Notes under the pieces: model-generated
The model's database searches: none
The model's input: only the letters and a program-made list of their open reading frames with translations
What the model was told of the DNA's origin: nothing
In this document: positions 1 to 9,069 of the stretch, piece after piece
Layout of the letters: every line of letters starts with the position of its first letter
Numbering within the stretch: the first letter of the stretch is position 1
From: Paracoccaceae bacterium
GTDB taxonomy: Bacteria; Pseudomonadota; Alphaproteobacteria; Rhodobacterales; Rhodobacteraceae
Length of the DNA: 64,000 nucleotides
Reading direction: 5' to 3'
Assembly: GCA_029862205.1 (NCBI GenBank)
Contig: JAOTXT010000011.1
Coordinates: 17,569-81,568, forward strand
Made by a program: the position numbers and the translations under genes

Positions 1-2442
1 GCTAACGGTCACGATGCGCAGCCCGTCCTCGCGTCCGATCCTGGCGTCGGCCCGCCCGCGTTCGACATTGGCCACCTCGAACAAAGGCACCTCGCCGCCA
101 TCGGGGGTACGGATCAGAAGGCTCTCGATCGCAGCCTCGGAGCGGCGCTCGGCCTCGGGCCGCCGCACCCGGACTGTCACTTCGTTGCGCCCGTCCTGCT
201 GCGCCAGCGCCTCGACGCCGAAGAAGGCGGCGCGGACCTGACGCGCGACGTCCTCCGATGTGAGCCCGAGGCTGCGGCCCGCCTCGGTCAGCCGGAACTC
301 TAGCTGTGCCTTGCCCGGGGTGAACCCGTCATCGGGGTCGCGCACCGGGCCGAATTCACCCAGGCGCTCGGCCAGGACGCTGGCTGTCGTGGCCAGCACG
401 TCCACATCCGGATGCGAGAGCCGGATCGAAATGCCCGTGCCCCCGCCCGGCCCGCCGAAGGAGGATTCGTAGCGGATCGAGCGGGCCGCGCTGATCGGCC
501 CTGCCTCGCGGCGCCATTTGTTTGTGAATTCGCTGGTCGGAATCGGTCGCACATCGGGCGGCTGCAGGAAAATCCGCATCGTGACCGTGGTGTCCTCGAT
601 GATCGTGTAGATCCCTTGGCGCAATTGATCGCCGCCGTTGGCGGCGAGAACGCGCTCGGCCGCCGCGACCATGTGGTCGCGGGCTGCAACGGTGACCTCC
701 AGCGGCGTGCCCACGGGCATGGTGACCGTCGCCTTGGCATAGTCGCGCGGGATTGCCGGGAACAGGCCCCAGCCCATCCGTCCGGTCAGCGGCCAGGCGA
801 GCGTGATGATCAGCGCAGCAGCCATAAGCGCGACCGTGGCATACCGCCAATGCATCGCGACCCTGAGAAGCGGCCCGTAAACCCCGCGCACGAACCGCGC
901 CAGCCCGGCGCTGAAGCCCTGCTGGATCCGGATCGCCAGGTTGGGCCGCTCGCCTTCCGCACGCCGGCGCACATTCGCCAGGTGCGCGGGCAGCACGAAC
1001 AAGGCCTCGATCCAGCTCAAGAGGAACGCGGTCACCACCACCATCGGGATCACCACCCAGAATTTGCCGTGCGTCCCCGGCACCAGCGCCAAGGGGATGA
1101 AGGCGACGATATTGGTCAGGATCGAGAAGCTGAGCGGCACCGCGATGTCGCGCGCGCCCTGGATCGCCGCGTCGATCCGGCTCATGCCCCGTTCAAGGTA
1201 CTCGTAGATGTTCTCGCCCGCGACGATCGCGTCGTCGACCACGATGCCAAGCGCCAGGATGAAGGCGAACATCGAGACCAGGTTGATCGAGGCGCCATAG
1301 ACCGGCAGCACCAGGAGCGTGCCCAAGAAGGCCGTCGGAATGCCCACCGCCACCCAGAAGGCCAGTTTGTATTCCAAGAAAAAGCTGAGGACGCAGAGGA
1401 CCAGAATCAGCCCGATGAACCCGTTCTTCAAGAGCAGGTTCATCCGGTCGCGGTAATAGATCGATCGGTCGTTGAGCGTAATCGCTTGCAGCGCCTCGGG
1501 CAGGGTCGCCATCGCCGACGGCACTGTCCGCTTGACCGCGTCTGCCACGGTGATCGGCGTCTCGGAGCCGACGCGGAACACCTCCAGCCGGATCGACGGT
1601 TTGCCGTCGAAGGTCGCGAAAAGGTTGTTGTCCTCGAATGCGGGCGTGACATCCGCGATGTCGCCCAACCGCAAGACCGTGCCCCGCCGGTCGGCGATCA
1701 GCGGGATCATGGCAAAATCCTGCGCTGCGTCGCGCCGGTCGGCCAGCCGCAGCAAAAGGTCGCCCCCGCGGGTCTCGAGCGTGCCGCCCGAGCGGTCGAG
1801 CGCCGCTTCGCGGATCGTTGCGGCGACACCCGAAAGCGTCAGGCCGTAGGCGCGCAGCGCCGCCTGGGGGATCTCCACTTGGATCTCCAGATCGCCGCTG
1901 CCCTTGAGATCGACCTGGCTGATATCGGGCTGCTGCAGAAGGGCATTGCGCACATGCTCGCCCGCCATGCGGAGCGAACGCGGGTCAACCTCGCCATAGA
2001 TATGCAGATCGATCACCGCCCGGCGGTGCGCAGCGAGCTTGACACGTGGCTCCTCGGCGTCGTCCGGAAAGGTGGTGACCCGATCGATTGCCTGCTGGAT
2101 ATCGTTATAGACCAGTTGCCGGTCCCGGTCGGTCGAGAGCTCGGCGACGAGCTTGGCCGAGCCTTCGGTAGCGGTGGCGGTCAATTTGGCAATGCCCTGG
2201 ACACCGCGCATCTCCTCCTCGGCCGCGAGCACAATCGATTGCTCGACCTCCTCGGGCGTGGCACCTGGTAGGGCGATGTTGACGGTGACCGTATCCGGTT
2301 CGGTCGCGGGCAGGTATTCCTGCTTGATCTTCGTGGACATGAAGATGCCGCCCAGGATCAAGACCAGCATCAGCAGATTGGGCGCCACCGAATGGCGGGC
2401 CATCCAGGCGATCGGGCCTTGCGATCTCAAGCGCGGGCTCAT
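1..2442 (-). CDS. RND-family efflux transporter permease (AcrB/MexB-like), 3' end outside window
   Basis: Inner-membrane proton-driven pump subunit of a tripartite efflux system. 814 codons are visible and the reading frame is still open at the left edge, so the C-terminal part is missing. The N-terminus has a short cytoplasmic stretch, then a first membrane helix (NLLMLVLILGGIF), then the periplasmic porter region. Around residues 398-404 the frame reads LGIVVDDAIVAGEN, the helix-4 motif whose paired aspartates carry protons in AcrB (D407/D408). The start ATG overlaps the stop of the upstream membrane-fusion gene by 4 bases (ATGA), so the two are translationally coupled. Substrate cannot be read from sequence; drug/solvent (HAE1-like) is more likely than heavy metal. 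Confidence 0.93.
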   Translation of the reverse strand, partial: MSPRLRSQGPIAWMARHSVAPNLLMLVLILGGIFMSTKIKQEYLPATEPDTVTVNIALPGATPEEVEQSIVLAAEEEMRGVQGIAKLTATATEGSAKLVAELSTDRDRQLVYNDIQQAIDRVTTFPDDAEEPRVKLAAHRRAVIDLHIYGEVDPRSLRMAGEHVRNALLQQPDISQVDLKGSGDLEIQVEIPQAALRAYGLTLSGVAATIREAALDRSGGTLETRGGDLLLRLADRRDAAQDFAMIPLIADRRGTVLRLGDIADVTPAFEDNNLFATFDGKPSIRLEVFRVGSETPITVADAVKRTVPSAMATLPEALQAITLNDRSIYYRDRMNLLLKNGFIGLILVLCVLSFFLEYKLAFWVAVGIPTAFLGTLLVLPVYGASINLVSMFAFILALGIVVDDAIVAGENIYEYLERGMSRIDAAIQGARDIAVPLSFSILTNIVAFIPLALVPGTHGKFWVVIPMVVVTAFLLSWIEALFVLPAHLANVRRRAEGERPNLAIRIQQGFSAGLARFVRGVYGPLLRVAMHWRYATVALMAAALIITLAWPLTGRMGWGLFPAIPRDYAKATVTMPVGTPLEVTVAARDHMVAAAERVLAANGGDQLRQGIYTIIEDTTVTMRIFLQPPDVRPIPTSEFTNKWRREAGPISAARSIRYESSFGGPGGGTGISIRLSHPDVDVLATTASVLAERLGEFGPVRDPDDGFTPGKAQLEFRLTEAGRSLGLTSEDVARQVRAAFFGVEALAQQDGRNEVTVRVRRPEAERRSEAAIESLLIRTPDGGEVPLFEVANVERGRADARIGREDGLRIVTVS

Positions 2443-3734
2443 CCCCCTGAACCGCCTGCGGAAGTGGCCTCGGCCCCGGTGGCGTCGATGGCGGCCGCCT
2501 CACCCAGACGCAGCTTCATGCCAGGCGCCACGATCGCCAAGGACGTGGTGACAATCCGCTCTCCCGGCGCCAGGCCGCCGCTGATCAGCACCTCGCTGGC
2601 GCCACGCCAGGCGACCTCGACCTTGCGGATCTCAAGCTCGTCCTGCTTGGCCATCACCCAGACCTTGTCGTGGTCGCGCAGATAAGCCCGATCCAACACA
2701 ACCGCATTCTCGACCTGCCGCCCCTCGCCGACCGCCTTCAGGAAACTGCCGAGCAGAAGCCGCGGCTTGCCCCGGTTCTGGGGCAGCCGGGACAACGGGT
2801 CGTCGACCGCCACGACCAATTCGGCCATCCGGCCCGCCTCGCTGAGGCCCGCGGTCAGGCGCTCGACCCGGCCCTCGCGGAAAGCGCCGTCTGGCCAAAC
2901 GCCGGGTTGGGTCAGGCGCAGAACCTGACCGGCGGAAGTGTCGATCCAGTCGAGCGCCGAGACCGGCACCGCGACCTGAACATGAAACCGGTCAGCGGCG
3001 ACTAGGGTAGCCGGGGCCGACCCGGCGGTCAGCATGGTGCCGAGCGCAACCTCCTCGTCCAGGACCAGCGCGTCGAAGGGGGCCCGGATCACCATGTGAG
3101 AAAGATCGACCAGGGCCCGTTCGCGGGCAGCCTCAGCGGCCGCAAGTTCCGCCCTCAATTCGGCCATTTGCGGCGCGCGAAGCACCAGCAACCGCTGAGC
3201 GTCGGTCAACTGCCGCGGCAGCCTTTCGATGTCGCGCTTTGCGCGCTCCTGCTGGCCTTGCTCGATCGAGATCCGGGCGTCGATCTGCCGGATCTCGGCT
3301 TCGGCCTGGGCGACCAGAAGCCGCTGCTCGCGATCATCGAGCCTGACCAGCTCCTCGCCTTCGCGCACCAGCCCGCCGGGGGTCAGGTTGTCGCTGAGCG
3401 CCATGATGGTGCCGCCAGCCTCGGGCCGTAAGACTAGGGTGCGCGCGGCGGCGACCTCGCCCCAAGCCTCGATGCGGGGACCTTGGGTGGCGGGCCGGGC
3501 CTCGACCACCTCGACGAGCCGCGGCACACGCGGCCGGGCCTCGCGCTCGGCAATCGGCGCGGTCATGAACAGCTCGCGCGCCAACAGGCCCGCGCCAACC
3601 AGCAGTGCCAGGGGAACCGCGGCCTTCAGGATCAACACGACGACACGGCGCAACAGGCCAGGCGGCGGTGCCTCCTGCACCTCCTCCACGCGGTCGCGCC
3701 CGCGATCCTCGACCGGAATGACCTTTGCGGTCAT
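2439..3734 (-). CDS. RND efflux membrane-fusion protein (HlyD/AcrA family)
   Basis: Periplasmic adaptor, 431 aa, linking the RND pump to an outer-membrane channel. Residues 1-25 are cytoplasmic and acidic, and residues about 26-47 form a membrane anchor (VVVLILKAAVPLALLVGAGLL). A lipoyl/barrel-sandwich half follows (GGTIMALSDNLTPGGLVREGEELVRLD), then a helical hairpin rich in Ala/Glu/Arg, the second lipoyl half (IRAPFDALV) and the membrane-proximal C-terminal domain ending in a Gly/Ser/Ala tail. It is first in a two-gene operon with the permease (4-base overlap). Upstream is a 163-base divergent region shared with yacG; no linked regulator gene is visible. Confidence 0.92.
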   Translation of the reverse strand: MTAKVIPVEDRGRDRVEEVQEAPPPGLLRRVVVLILKAAVPLALLVGAGLLARELFMTAPIAEREARPRVPRLVEVVEARPATQGPRIEAWGEVAAARTLVLRPEAGGTIMALSDNLTPGGLVREGEELVRLDDREQRLLVAQAEAEIRQIDARISIEQGQQERAKRDIERLPRQLTDAQRLLVLRAPQMAELRAELAAAEAARERALVDLSHMVIRAPFDALVLDEEVALGTMLTAGSAPATLVAADRFHVQVAVPVSALDWIDTSAGQVLRLTQPGVWPDGAFREGRVERLTAGLSEAGRMAELVVAVDDPLSRLPQNRGKPRLLLGSFLKAVGEGRQVENAVVLDRAYLRDHDKVWVMAKQDELEIRKVEVAWRGASEVLISGGLAPGERIVTTSLAIVAPGMKLRLGEAAAIDATGAEATSAGGSGG

Positions 3735-3883
3735 GAGCGGTTCTGCCTCTCTTCAACCCCGGGCGCACCGACGTTTCCAACCCCGCTGGGGCACCGGAAA
3801 TGCCAGGCCTTTCGCGCCTTTGACACAATTAGTATAACGCATTATCGCCGATTTCCCGTTTCTCATACCGGAAAACGCAAGCC

Positions 3884-3889
3884 AGGAGG
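3884..3889 (+). promoter_or_regulatory. Shine-Dalgarno of yacG
   Basis: A perfect AGGAGG lies 8 bases before the ATG at 3898. This fixes the start of the short zinc-finger gene. Confidence 0.75.
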
Positions 3890-3897
3890 CCCCGCCG

Positions 3898-4134
3898 ATG
3901 CCTGATGACGCAAGCGTGAAAGGCTCCGTGAACGATCCTGGGAAAGGTTCGGGGAGAGGTTCCGCGCGGGGCTGCCCGATTTGCGGAAAGCCAGCAGAGC
4001 GGGCCTCGCGGCCATTCTGTTCGAAACGTTGCGCGGATGTGGATTTGGGCCGCTGGCTGGGCGGCGGCTACGCCATTCCAGGAGACCCGGCGCCCGAATC
4101 GGCAGAGCTGCCAGAGGGTGACGAGCGCGAGTGA
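3898..4134 (+). CDS. yacG: DNA gyrase inhibitor YacG
   Basis: Small zinc-finger protein (78 aa) that in E. coli binds GyrB and inhibits gyrase. The zinc site is visible as CPICGK near residue 26 and FCSKRCADVDLGRWLGGGY near residues 43-61, the family signature. The N-terminus is a disordered Gly/Ser/Lys stretch and the C-terminus is acidic. A strong AGGAGG supports the chosen start. Its last 67 bases overlap, on the opposite strand, the 3' end of the fliJ-like gene, so one of the two C-termini may be imprecise. It stands alone here, without neighbouring housekeeping partners. Confidence 0.9.
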   Translation: MPDDASVKGSVNDPGKGSGRGSARGCPICGKPAERASRPFCSKRCADVDLGRWLGGGYAIPGDPAPESAELPEGDERE

Positions 4135-4541
4135 CCCCGCCCGCGGGCCGGGATCGATTGGCCTTCGGCACGGCGCTCGGCCAATCGCAGCGCTTCTGCG
4201 CGCGCATCAGCGGCAAGCCCCAGCGCGGCGCGCTCGCGGCCAAAGGCGTGCGCCAGGTTCTGGCGCGAAACCGCTATTCGGGCCTCGGTCCCGGCCAGCG
4301 CCTGGGTTTCGCGCCTGAGCAAGGCGTCCAGATGCGCCCGCCAGGCGGCCTCGGCGATCAGGCCGCCACGCGCCAAGTCCCGCGCGTTCTCCAACGGCGC
4401 GACAATCGCCGCCTTGAGCTCGGCGATGCGTGCGCGCTGCCGCGTGGCCTCGGCCCGTTCTGCGCTCAAGCGCATCTCGGCGGCCCGGCGCGCCAGGCCC
4501 AAGAGCCGCGCGAGGCGGGCCAGTTGGTCCGGGCCGCTCAT
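4068..4541 (-). CDS. FliJ-like flagellar export chaperone (putative)
   Basis: 157 aa, almost wholly helical and rich in Ala, Arg, Glu and Leu (for example RRAAEMRLSAERAEATRQR), the profile of FliJ/FlaF-type coiled-coil export proteins. Its ATG overlaps the flhB stop by 4 bases (ATGA), making it the last gene of the flhA-fliR-flhB operon. The last ~30 residues (Ser/Gly-rich) are read antisense to the end of yacG and may not be conserved. Sequence similarity to FliJ is too weak to assert by eye; the assignment rests on composition, size and operon position. Confidence 0.6.
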   Translation of the reverse strand: MSGPDQLARLARLLGLARRAAEMRLSAERAEATRQRARIAELKAAIVAPLENARDLARGGLIAEAAWRAHLDALLRRETQALAGTEARIAVSRQNLAHAFGRERAALGLAADARAEALRLAERRAEGQSIPARGRGHSRSSPSGSSADSGAGSPGMA

Positions 4542-5626
4542 GCCTCGCGCGCCCGGACCTTGCGCCGGACCTCCTCGGCGAACGGGATCGCGGCGGCGAC
4601 GGCCTGGTAGTGCTCGGGGCGGATCTCGTGGCCGACCTCGACCAGGGCATGGAGCGAGCGAGCGGTCGGCGGATCCTGACGCACCGGCACGGCGGCTTCG
4701 ACGGCCCGGGCGCGAATCGCGAGCGCGATCTCGTCGGCTCCCTTTGCCAGGCAGACCGGTGCCGTTCCTTGGTCGCGGTCCCATTTCAGCGCCACCGCAT
4801 AGTGCGAGGGATTGGTGACCACCACATCCGCCTCGGGCACGGCCAGCAGCATCCGGTTGGTGGCGATCTGGCGTCCGCGTTCGCGCCGTTGCGCGCGCAG
4901 GAAGGGATCGCCCTCGGCCTGTTTCTCCTCGTCCTTCAGGTCCTGATGGGTCATGCGCATGCGCCGGAGATGATCGGCCCGCTGCCAGATCAGGTCGAAG
5001 AAGGCGAGCGCCGCCGCGACCACCAGGACGCCGGTGATGATCAGCCGGAACTGGCGGTCCAGCAGCAGCCCGATCTGATGCGCCTCGACCCAAACGAATT
5101 GCGCCAGGCGCGCCCGCTCGCCCCAGACGACCAGCGCGAGCACCGTGACCAGCGCCGTCAATTTGACCGTGCTCTTGACGAATTCGACCAGGCCGCGCGG
5201 GCCATACTTGTTGCGCGCGTTCTCGACCGGCGAGAGGCGCGACAGCTTCGGCAGGATCCGCGTCGGCACGAAGACGATGCCGCGCTGCGCCCCCAGCAAG
5301 ACGAGGATGAGCACGGCGGGCGCGGCGAGGATTGCGAAGATCGGCAGGGCGAGACGCGCCAGAACCTCGCCCGCTAAGGGATTCGCGTCCAGCGCCATCA
5401 GAAGCGGCGCGATCTCGGCCGGGCGGTCAAGGAACGGGGTCAGGGTGGCCCCCAGATGCCGGGTGGCCCAGCCACCGGCAATCAACACGACCAAAGTGAA
5501 ACCGAGATAGGCGGCAAAGCTTTGCGCATCCTGCGAGCGCGGCAGCTCGCCCTGCTCGCGGGCCTTCTCCAGCCGCCGCGGGGTTGCCTCGTGGGTCTTC
5601 TCGCCCGAGCTTTCCTGGCCGCTCAT
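4538..5626 (-). CDS. flhB: Flagellar type III export switch protein FlhB
   Basis: 362 aa inner-membrane protein that sets substrate specificity of flagellar export. The N-terminus carries the typical EKTHEATPRRLEKAREQGELPRS start, then four membrane helices (about residues 30-210), then a cytoplasmic FlhB_C domain. The autocleavage motif is NPSH (followed by YAVALKWD) rather than the commoner NPTH; Asn-Pro and His are retained, so cleavage remains plausible. The start at 5626 was chosen because the ATG overlaps the fliR stop (ATGA) and begins at the conserved N-terminus; the frame is open further upstream but that part has no family resemblance. Confidence 0.94.
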   Translation of the reverse strand: MSGQESSGEKTHEATPRRLEKAREQGELPRSQDAQSFAAYLGFTLVVLIAGGWATRHLGATLTPFLDRPAEIAPLLMALDANPLAGEVLARLALPIFAILAAPAVLILVLLGAQRGIVFVPTRILPKLSRLSPVENARNKYGPRGLVEFVKSTVKLTALVTVLALVVWGERARLAQFVWVEAHQIGLLLDRQFRLIITGVLVVAAALAFFDLIWQRADHLRRMRMTHQDLKDEEKQAEGDPFLRAQRRERGRQIATNRMLLAVPEADVVVTNPSHYAVALKWDRDQGTAPVCLAKGADEIALAIRARAVEAAVPVRQDPPTARSLHALVEVGHEIRPEHYQAVAAAIPFAEEVRRKVRAREA

Positions 5627-6420
5627 CGGGCAGGCCCCGCAGGCGCGAGCCCGCCCAGCGGATCGGTCAGCACCAGGCCCAGCGCCACCGACCAGCGGGC
5701 GAAAAGCTCGGGCAGGACCAGGTAAAGGCCGACCAGGCCCAGCCCGATCAACAAGGGCAAGCCGACCAGGGCGACCAGAAGCTGCGGCATGGCACGGCTG
5801 ATCGCGCCGAGTGCCAGGTTGTAGAGAAAGGCGAGGCCGACAAAGGGCAGCGCCAGCGACAGGCCGAGCGCGAAGCCGCCCGCCACCTGGGCGGTGCTCC
5901 ACTGCGCCAGCTCGGCGCCGCCGGGCATCCGGCCAAACGGCAGAACCCCATAGAGGCCGGTCAGCGCCGCGACCAGGTGCACATGGAGCCCCGCGATCAT
6001 GGCCAGCACGATCCCGCCCATGCCCAGCATGGTGGCGATGGTCGGCTCGGGCTCGGGCGCGACACCGGCGCCGAACATATGGGCGACCGACAGGTTCTGC
6101 GCCGCGATCGCGCCGCAGACCTGCAGCGCCATGACCAGAAGCCGGAAGGCGAGCCCGATGATCAGACCGGCCGCCGCCTCGGCCAGCACCAGCCAGCCCA
6201 GCGCCGCGGGCGTCGGCGGCGATTGCCCGGCCAGGGGCGCGATGATCGGCGCGAGCAGCAGGGTCAGGGCCAGCGCCGCGCCCAGGCGCACGCGCACCGG
6301 GACCGCCCGCTCGCCGAAGCCCGGCACCAGGAACAGCGCCGCGCCGATCCGGGCGAAGACACCGATCGCGACGAAGGCCAGCAGGCCGGCCATCTCGAAG
6401 AGCGGCGTCAGTTCGCTCAC
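5623..6420 (-). CDS. fliR: Flagellar biosynthesis protein FliR
   Basis: 265 aa polytopic protein of the FliPQR export-gate complex. Hydrophobic helices run through the whole length, with the conserved AAQNLSVAHMF segment near residues 105-120 and the family's C-terminal helix LLIGLGLVGLYLVLPELF. It starts with GTG overlapping the flhA stop (GTGA) and ends overlapping the flhB start (ATGA). The tight overlaps mean it depends on transcription from upstream of flhA, which has been lost or replaced at the 8400 junction. fliQ is not in the window. Confidence 0.93.
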   Translation of the reverse strand: MSELTPLFEMAGLLAFVAIGVFARIGAALFLVPGFGERAVPVRVRLGAALALTLLLAPIIAPLAGQSPPTPAALGWLVLAEAAAGLIIGLAFRLLVMALQVCGAIAAQNLSVAHMFGAGVAPEPEPTIATMLGMGGIVLAMIAGLHVHLVAALTGLYGVLPFGRMPGGAELAQWSTAQVAGGFALGLSLALPFVGLAFLYNLALGAISRAMPQLLVALVGLPLLIGLGLVGLYLVLPELFARWSVALGLVLTDPLGGLAPAGPAR

Positions 6421-8402
6421 GCGGTCCCGACCAGGGTTAGGGCGCCGCCATTGCCGATCTCCTCGAAGCTGAGGACCGGGTTGCGGATGCCCTTGGCCTC
6501 GAGGACATGGCGCAGGAAGCGACGGCGCTTGGCCGAGGTGGCGATCGCCGGATAGATCCCCTGTGGCGCGGCCGAGCGCACCACGTCGCCAACCGCATGT
6601 GCCAGCCGGTTGAACGCTTCGGGCGGCAGGGCTACGTCAGCGCGCCCGTCCTCCTCGCGCTCGTGCTCGGCGAAAAGCGTCTCCCAATCAGGGCCCAACT
6701 GGACCAGCGCCAGCGTGCCTTCGCGGTCGCGCAGCCGGCTGATGATGTGGATGGCGACACGGCGGCGCACGTGCTCGACGATTTCCTCGGCGGGCAGACC
6801 GGCGCTGCGCCCCTCGGCCGCCGCCTCCAGAACCAGCGGCAAGTTGCGGACCGGCACTTGCTCGTCCAACAGCAGCCGCAACACGGTCTGCAGCACGTCG
6901 TGGGGCAGCTTGTCGGGCACGAACTCGTCCAACAGCTTGCGGTTCGCCTCAGCCCGGCCCTGGTCGCTCGGCCGGGTGAATTCATCCAGCAGGGCGCGCA
7001 GCGCGCGGCGGGTGAAGAGATTGGCGAAATTGGCCTTCACCGTCTCGAGCAAGTGGGTGGCGATCACCTCGCCGGGCGCGATCACCGGCAGGCCCAGCGC
7101 CGCCGCGCCTTCCTGGTGACCGCGCGGCACCCAGCGCGCCGCGGCACCGTAGACCGGCTCGGCCACATCCTCGCCGGGGATATCGGCCAAGGTCGTATCT
7201 GCGGGCTGGTCGCCGGTCAGCACCAGGACGGCGCCGGGGCGCAGGATCGCGCTCGCGGCCTCGACGCCCTGGATGAAGATGGCGTAGTGGCCCGCCGCGA
7301 TCAGCGGATCGTCGGTCAGGCGCACCTCGGGCATGACCATCCCGAACTCGGTGGCGATATGGCGGCGCATGTTGACGATCCGCTTCTCGAGCCCGACGGA
7401 GGGGTCGAGCACCGAGGCGATGAGATCTGGCGCGAAGCGCACATGAACCTCGTCCACATCGAGCAGATCGCCAAGGCTGCGGTCCACTTGGCTTTGCGCC
7501 GCCGCGTCCTCGGTTTCGGGCAATGCCTCCTCGCGGGCCCGGCTCAGCCGATCCGAGACCAAGGCGGCGATACCCAGAGCCGCGGCGCCCAGGATGAACG
7601 GCAGGAAGGGCAGGCCCGGGAACAGCGCGAAGACCGCCATCAGACCGGCAACCGTGGCCAGAGCGCCCGGATAGGCGCCCAGCTGGTGCATCATAGCCTG
7701 ATCCGCCGAGCCCGACGCGCCCCCTTTCGACAACAGCAGCGCCGCCGCGATCGAGGTGATGACGCTGGGGATCTGGCTGACCAGGCCGTCGCCCACGGTC
7801 AAGATCGAATAGGTCTCGATCGCCACCTGGAAGCTCATGCCATGAACGCCCAAGCCCATCGCCAGGCCCACCACCAGGTTCAGGAGCGTGATCAGAAGGC
7901 CCGCGATCGCGTCGCCCTTGACGAATTTCGAGGCGCCGTCGAGCGAGCCGAAGAACGTGGTCTCCTCCTGCTCGATCCGGCGGCGCTCCTTTGCCTCCAG
8001 ATGGGTGATCGCGCCTGCGGCCACGTCCGAATCGATGGCGAGCTGCTTGCCCGGCATTCCGTCGAGCGCGAACCGTGCGCCGACCTCGGCCATGCGGCCC
8101 GCGCCCTTGGTGATGACGATGAAGTTGACGATCAGCAGGACCGAGAAGACGACCAGCCCCAGGAAAACGCTGCCGCCCATGATGAACATGGCGAAGCCCT
8201 CGATCACGCCGCCCGCCGCCGCCGGGCCGGTATGGCCCTGACCGATGATCAGCTTGGTCGACGAGACGTTGAGCGAGAGCCGCAGCATCAGCGAGGCCAG
8301 CAGCACGGTCGGGAAGGCGGAGAAATCCAGCGGCCGCTCGATGAAGAGGGTCACGGTGAAGATCAGGATCGCCAGCGCGAACGAGACCGAGAGACCGATA
8401 TC
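6417..8402 (-). pseudogene. flhA: flhA, 5'-truncated at a rearrangement junction
   Basis: The frame encodes 661 residues clearly of FlhA, the large gate protein of flagellar export: helix 1 remnant (DIGLSVSFALAILIF), then LFIERPLDFSAFP, RLSLNVSSTKLI, the FHIPEP-region equivalent with GDAIAGLLITLLNLVVG, and the full cytoplasmic C-domain. FlhA recognisability stops at the codons at 8400-8402. An in-frame TGA (8409-8411, minus strand) sits three codons further up, so the native N-terminal ~30-40 residues, including part of helix 1 and the start codon, are absent. The best remaining start is a GTG at 8352-8354, inside the first helix. Function is doubtful. See the junction finding. Confidence 0.88.
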
Positions 8403-9069
8403 CGAAATTCAACGCCAGACGGTGCGCCAGGCGGGCGCGATTCGCCGAATCAGCGTCGCTGTCCTGGTCGATGGCATCACCACCACGTCGGCCGATGGCG
8501 GCGAGGTTTGGGAGCCGCGCCCGCCCGAGGAAATCGAGGCCCTGCGCGAACTGGTGACCGCTGCGATCGGCTTCGACGAGGCCCGTGGCGATATCGTGAC
8601 CGTCGAGAGCATGGCATTCCAGGCCGACGCGACAAAAGGCGCGCTGGTCGAGGAAAGCCGGTGGATGCGCCTTCTGGAACGCAACGCCATGACGCTGATC
8701 CAGATCGGCATCCTCAGCATCGTCGTGCTGGTCCTGGCGCTCACCGTGATCCGGCCCCTTTTGACCCGCCCGCCAGCGCGGCTGACCGGCCCGGGCGGAG
8801 CGTTGCCGGCGCAACTTGCGCCCGGTGCGCCCGAGGCTGCTTCGGCAGCGCCCGGTGCGCAGGCGCTAGCGGACGGCCGACCGGACGGCGCGGGCATTAC
8901 GCTACCGCCGCCCGGCGCCAATCCAAACGCGCCGCAACTGCCCGGTGCGCCGCGCGAACCCAACGGAGACGTCTTGCGCTCGGCCGTGGCCGAGCATCCC
9001 GAAGACAGCGCCACGACGCTGCGCGCCTGGCTCGCCCCTGACGGCGCTAGCGGGCAGGAGGCAGCCTGA
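8401..9069 (+). pseudogene. fliF: fliF, C-terminal fragment only
   Basis: 222 residues matching the C-terminal part of the MS-ring protein FliF: SEIQRQTVRQAGAIRR, then ISVAVLVDGITTT, a region ending at the second membrane helix (MTLIQIGILSIVVLVLALTVI, about 8689-8751), a Pro/Ala-rich cytoplasmic linker and a FliG-binding tail (DVLRSAVAEHPEDSATTLRAWL). A normal FliF is about 530-560 residues, so roughly 300 N-terminal residues including the first membrane helix are missing. The frame stays open upstream, but only as antisense of flhA with no FliF likeness. No convincing start with a ribosome site is seen. Downstream genes overlap or abut. Confidence 0.87.

Noticed and set aside
3815..3850. TTGACA with TATAAC close by, between the efflux operon and yacG
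   Set aside because: TTGACA and TATAAC are only 7 bases apart; at 16-17 bases the -10 match is weak (TTATCG). Not strong enough to call a promoter.
8352..8402. flhA as an intact gene starting at the GTG at 8354
   Set aside because: That start would lie inside the first membrane helix; the codons upstream to 8402 still match FlhA, showing that the natural N-terminus was longer.
6507..9041. A very long open frame on the plus strand across flhA and the junction
   Set aside because: It is antisense to flhA and out of frame with fliF, rich in Arg/Gln/His typical of GC-skewed shadow frames, and has no family likeness. Similar long antisense frames over the RND permease, tpa, pyrC, topA, rnr and the cyclase were rejected for the same reason.
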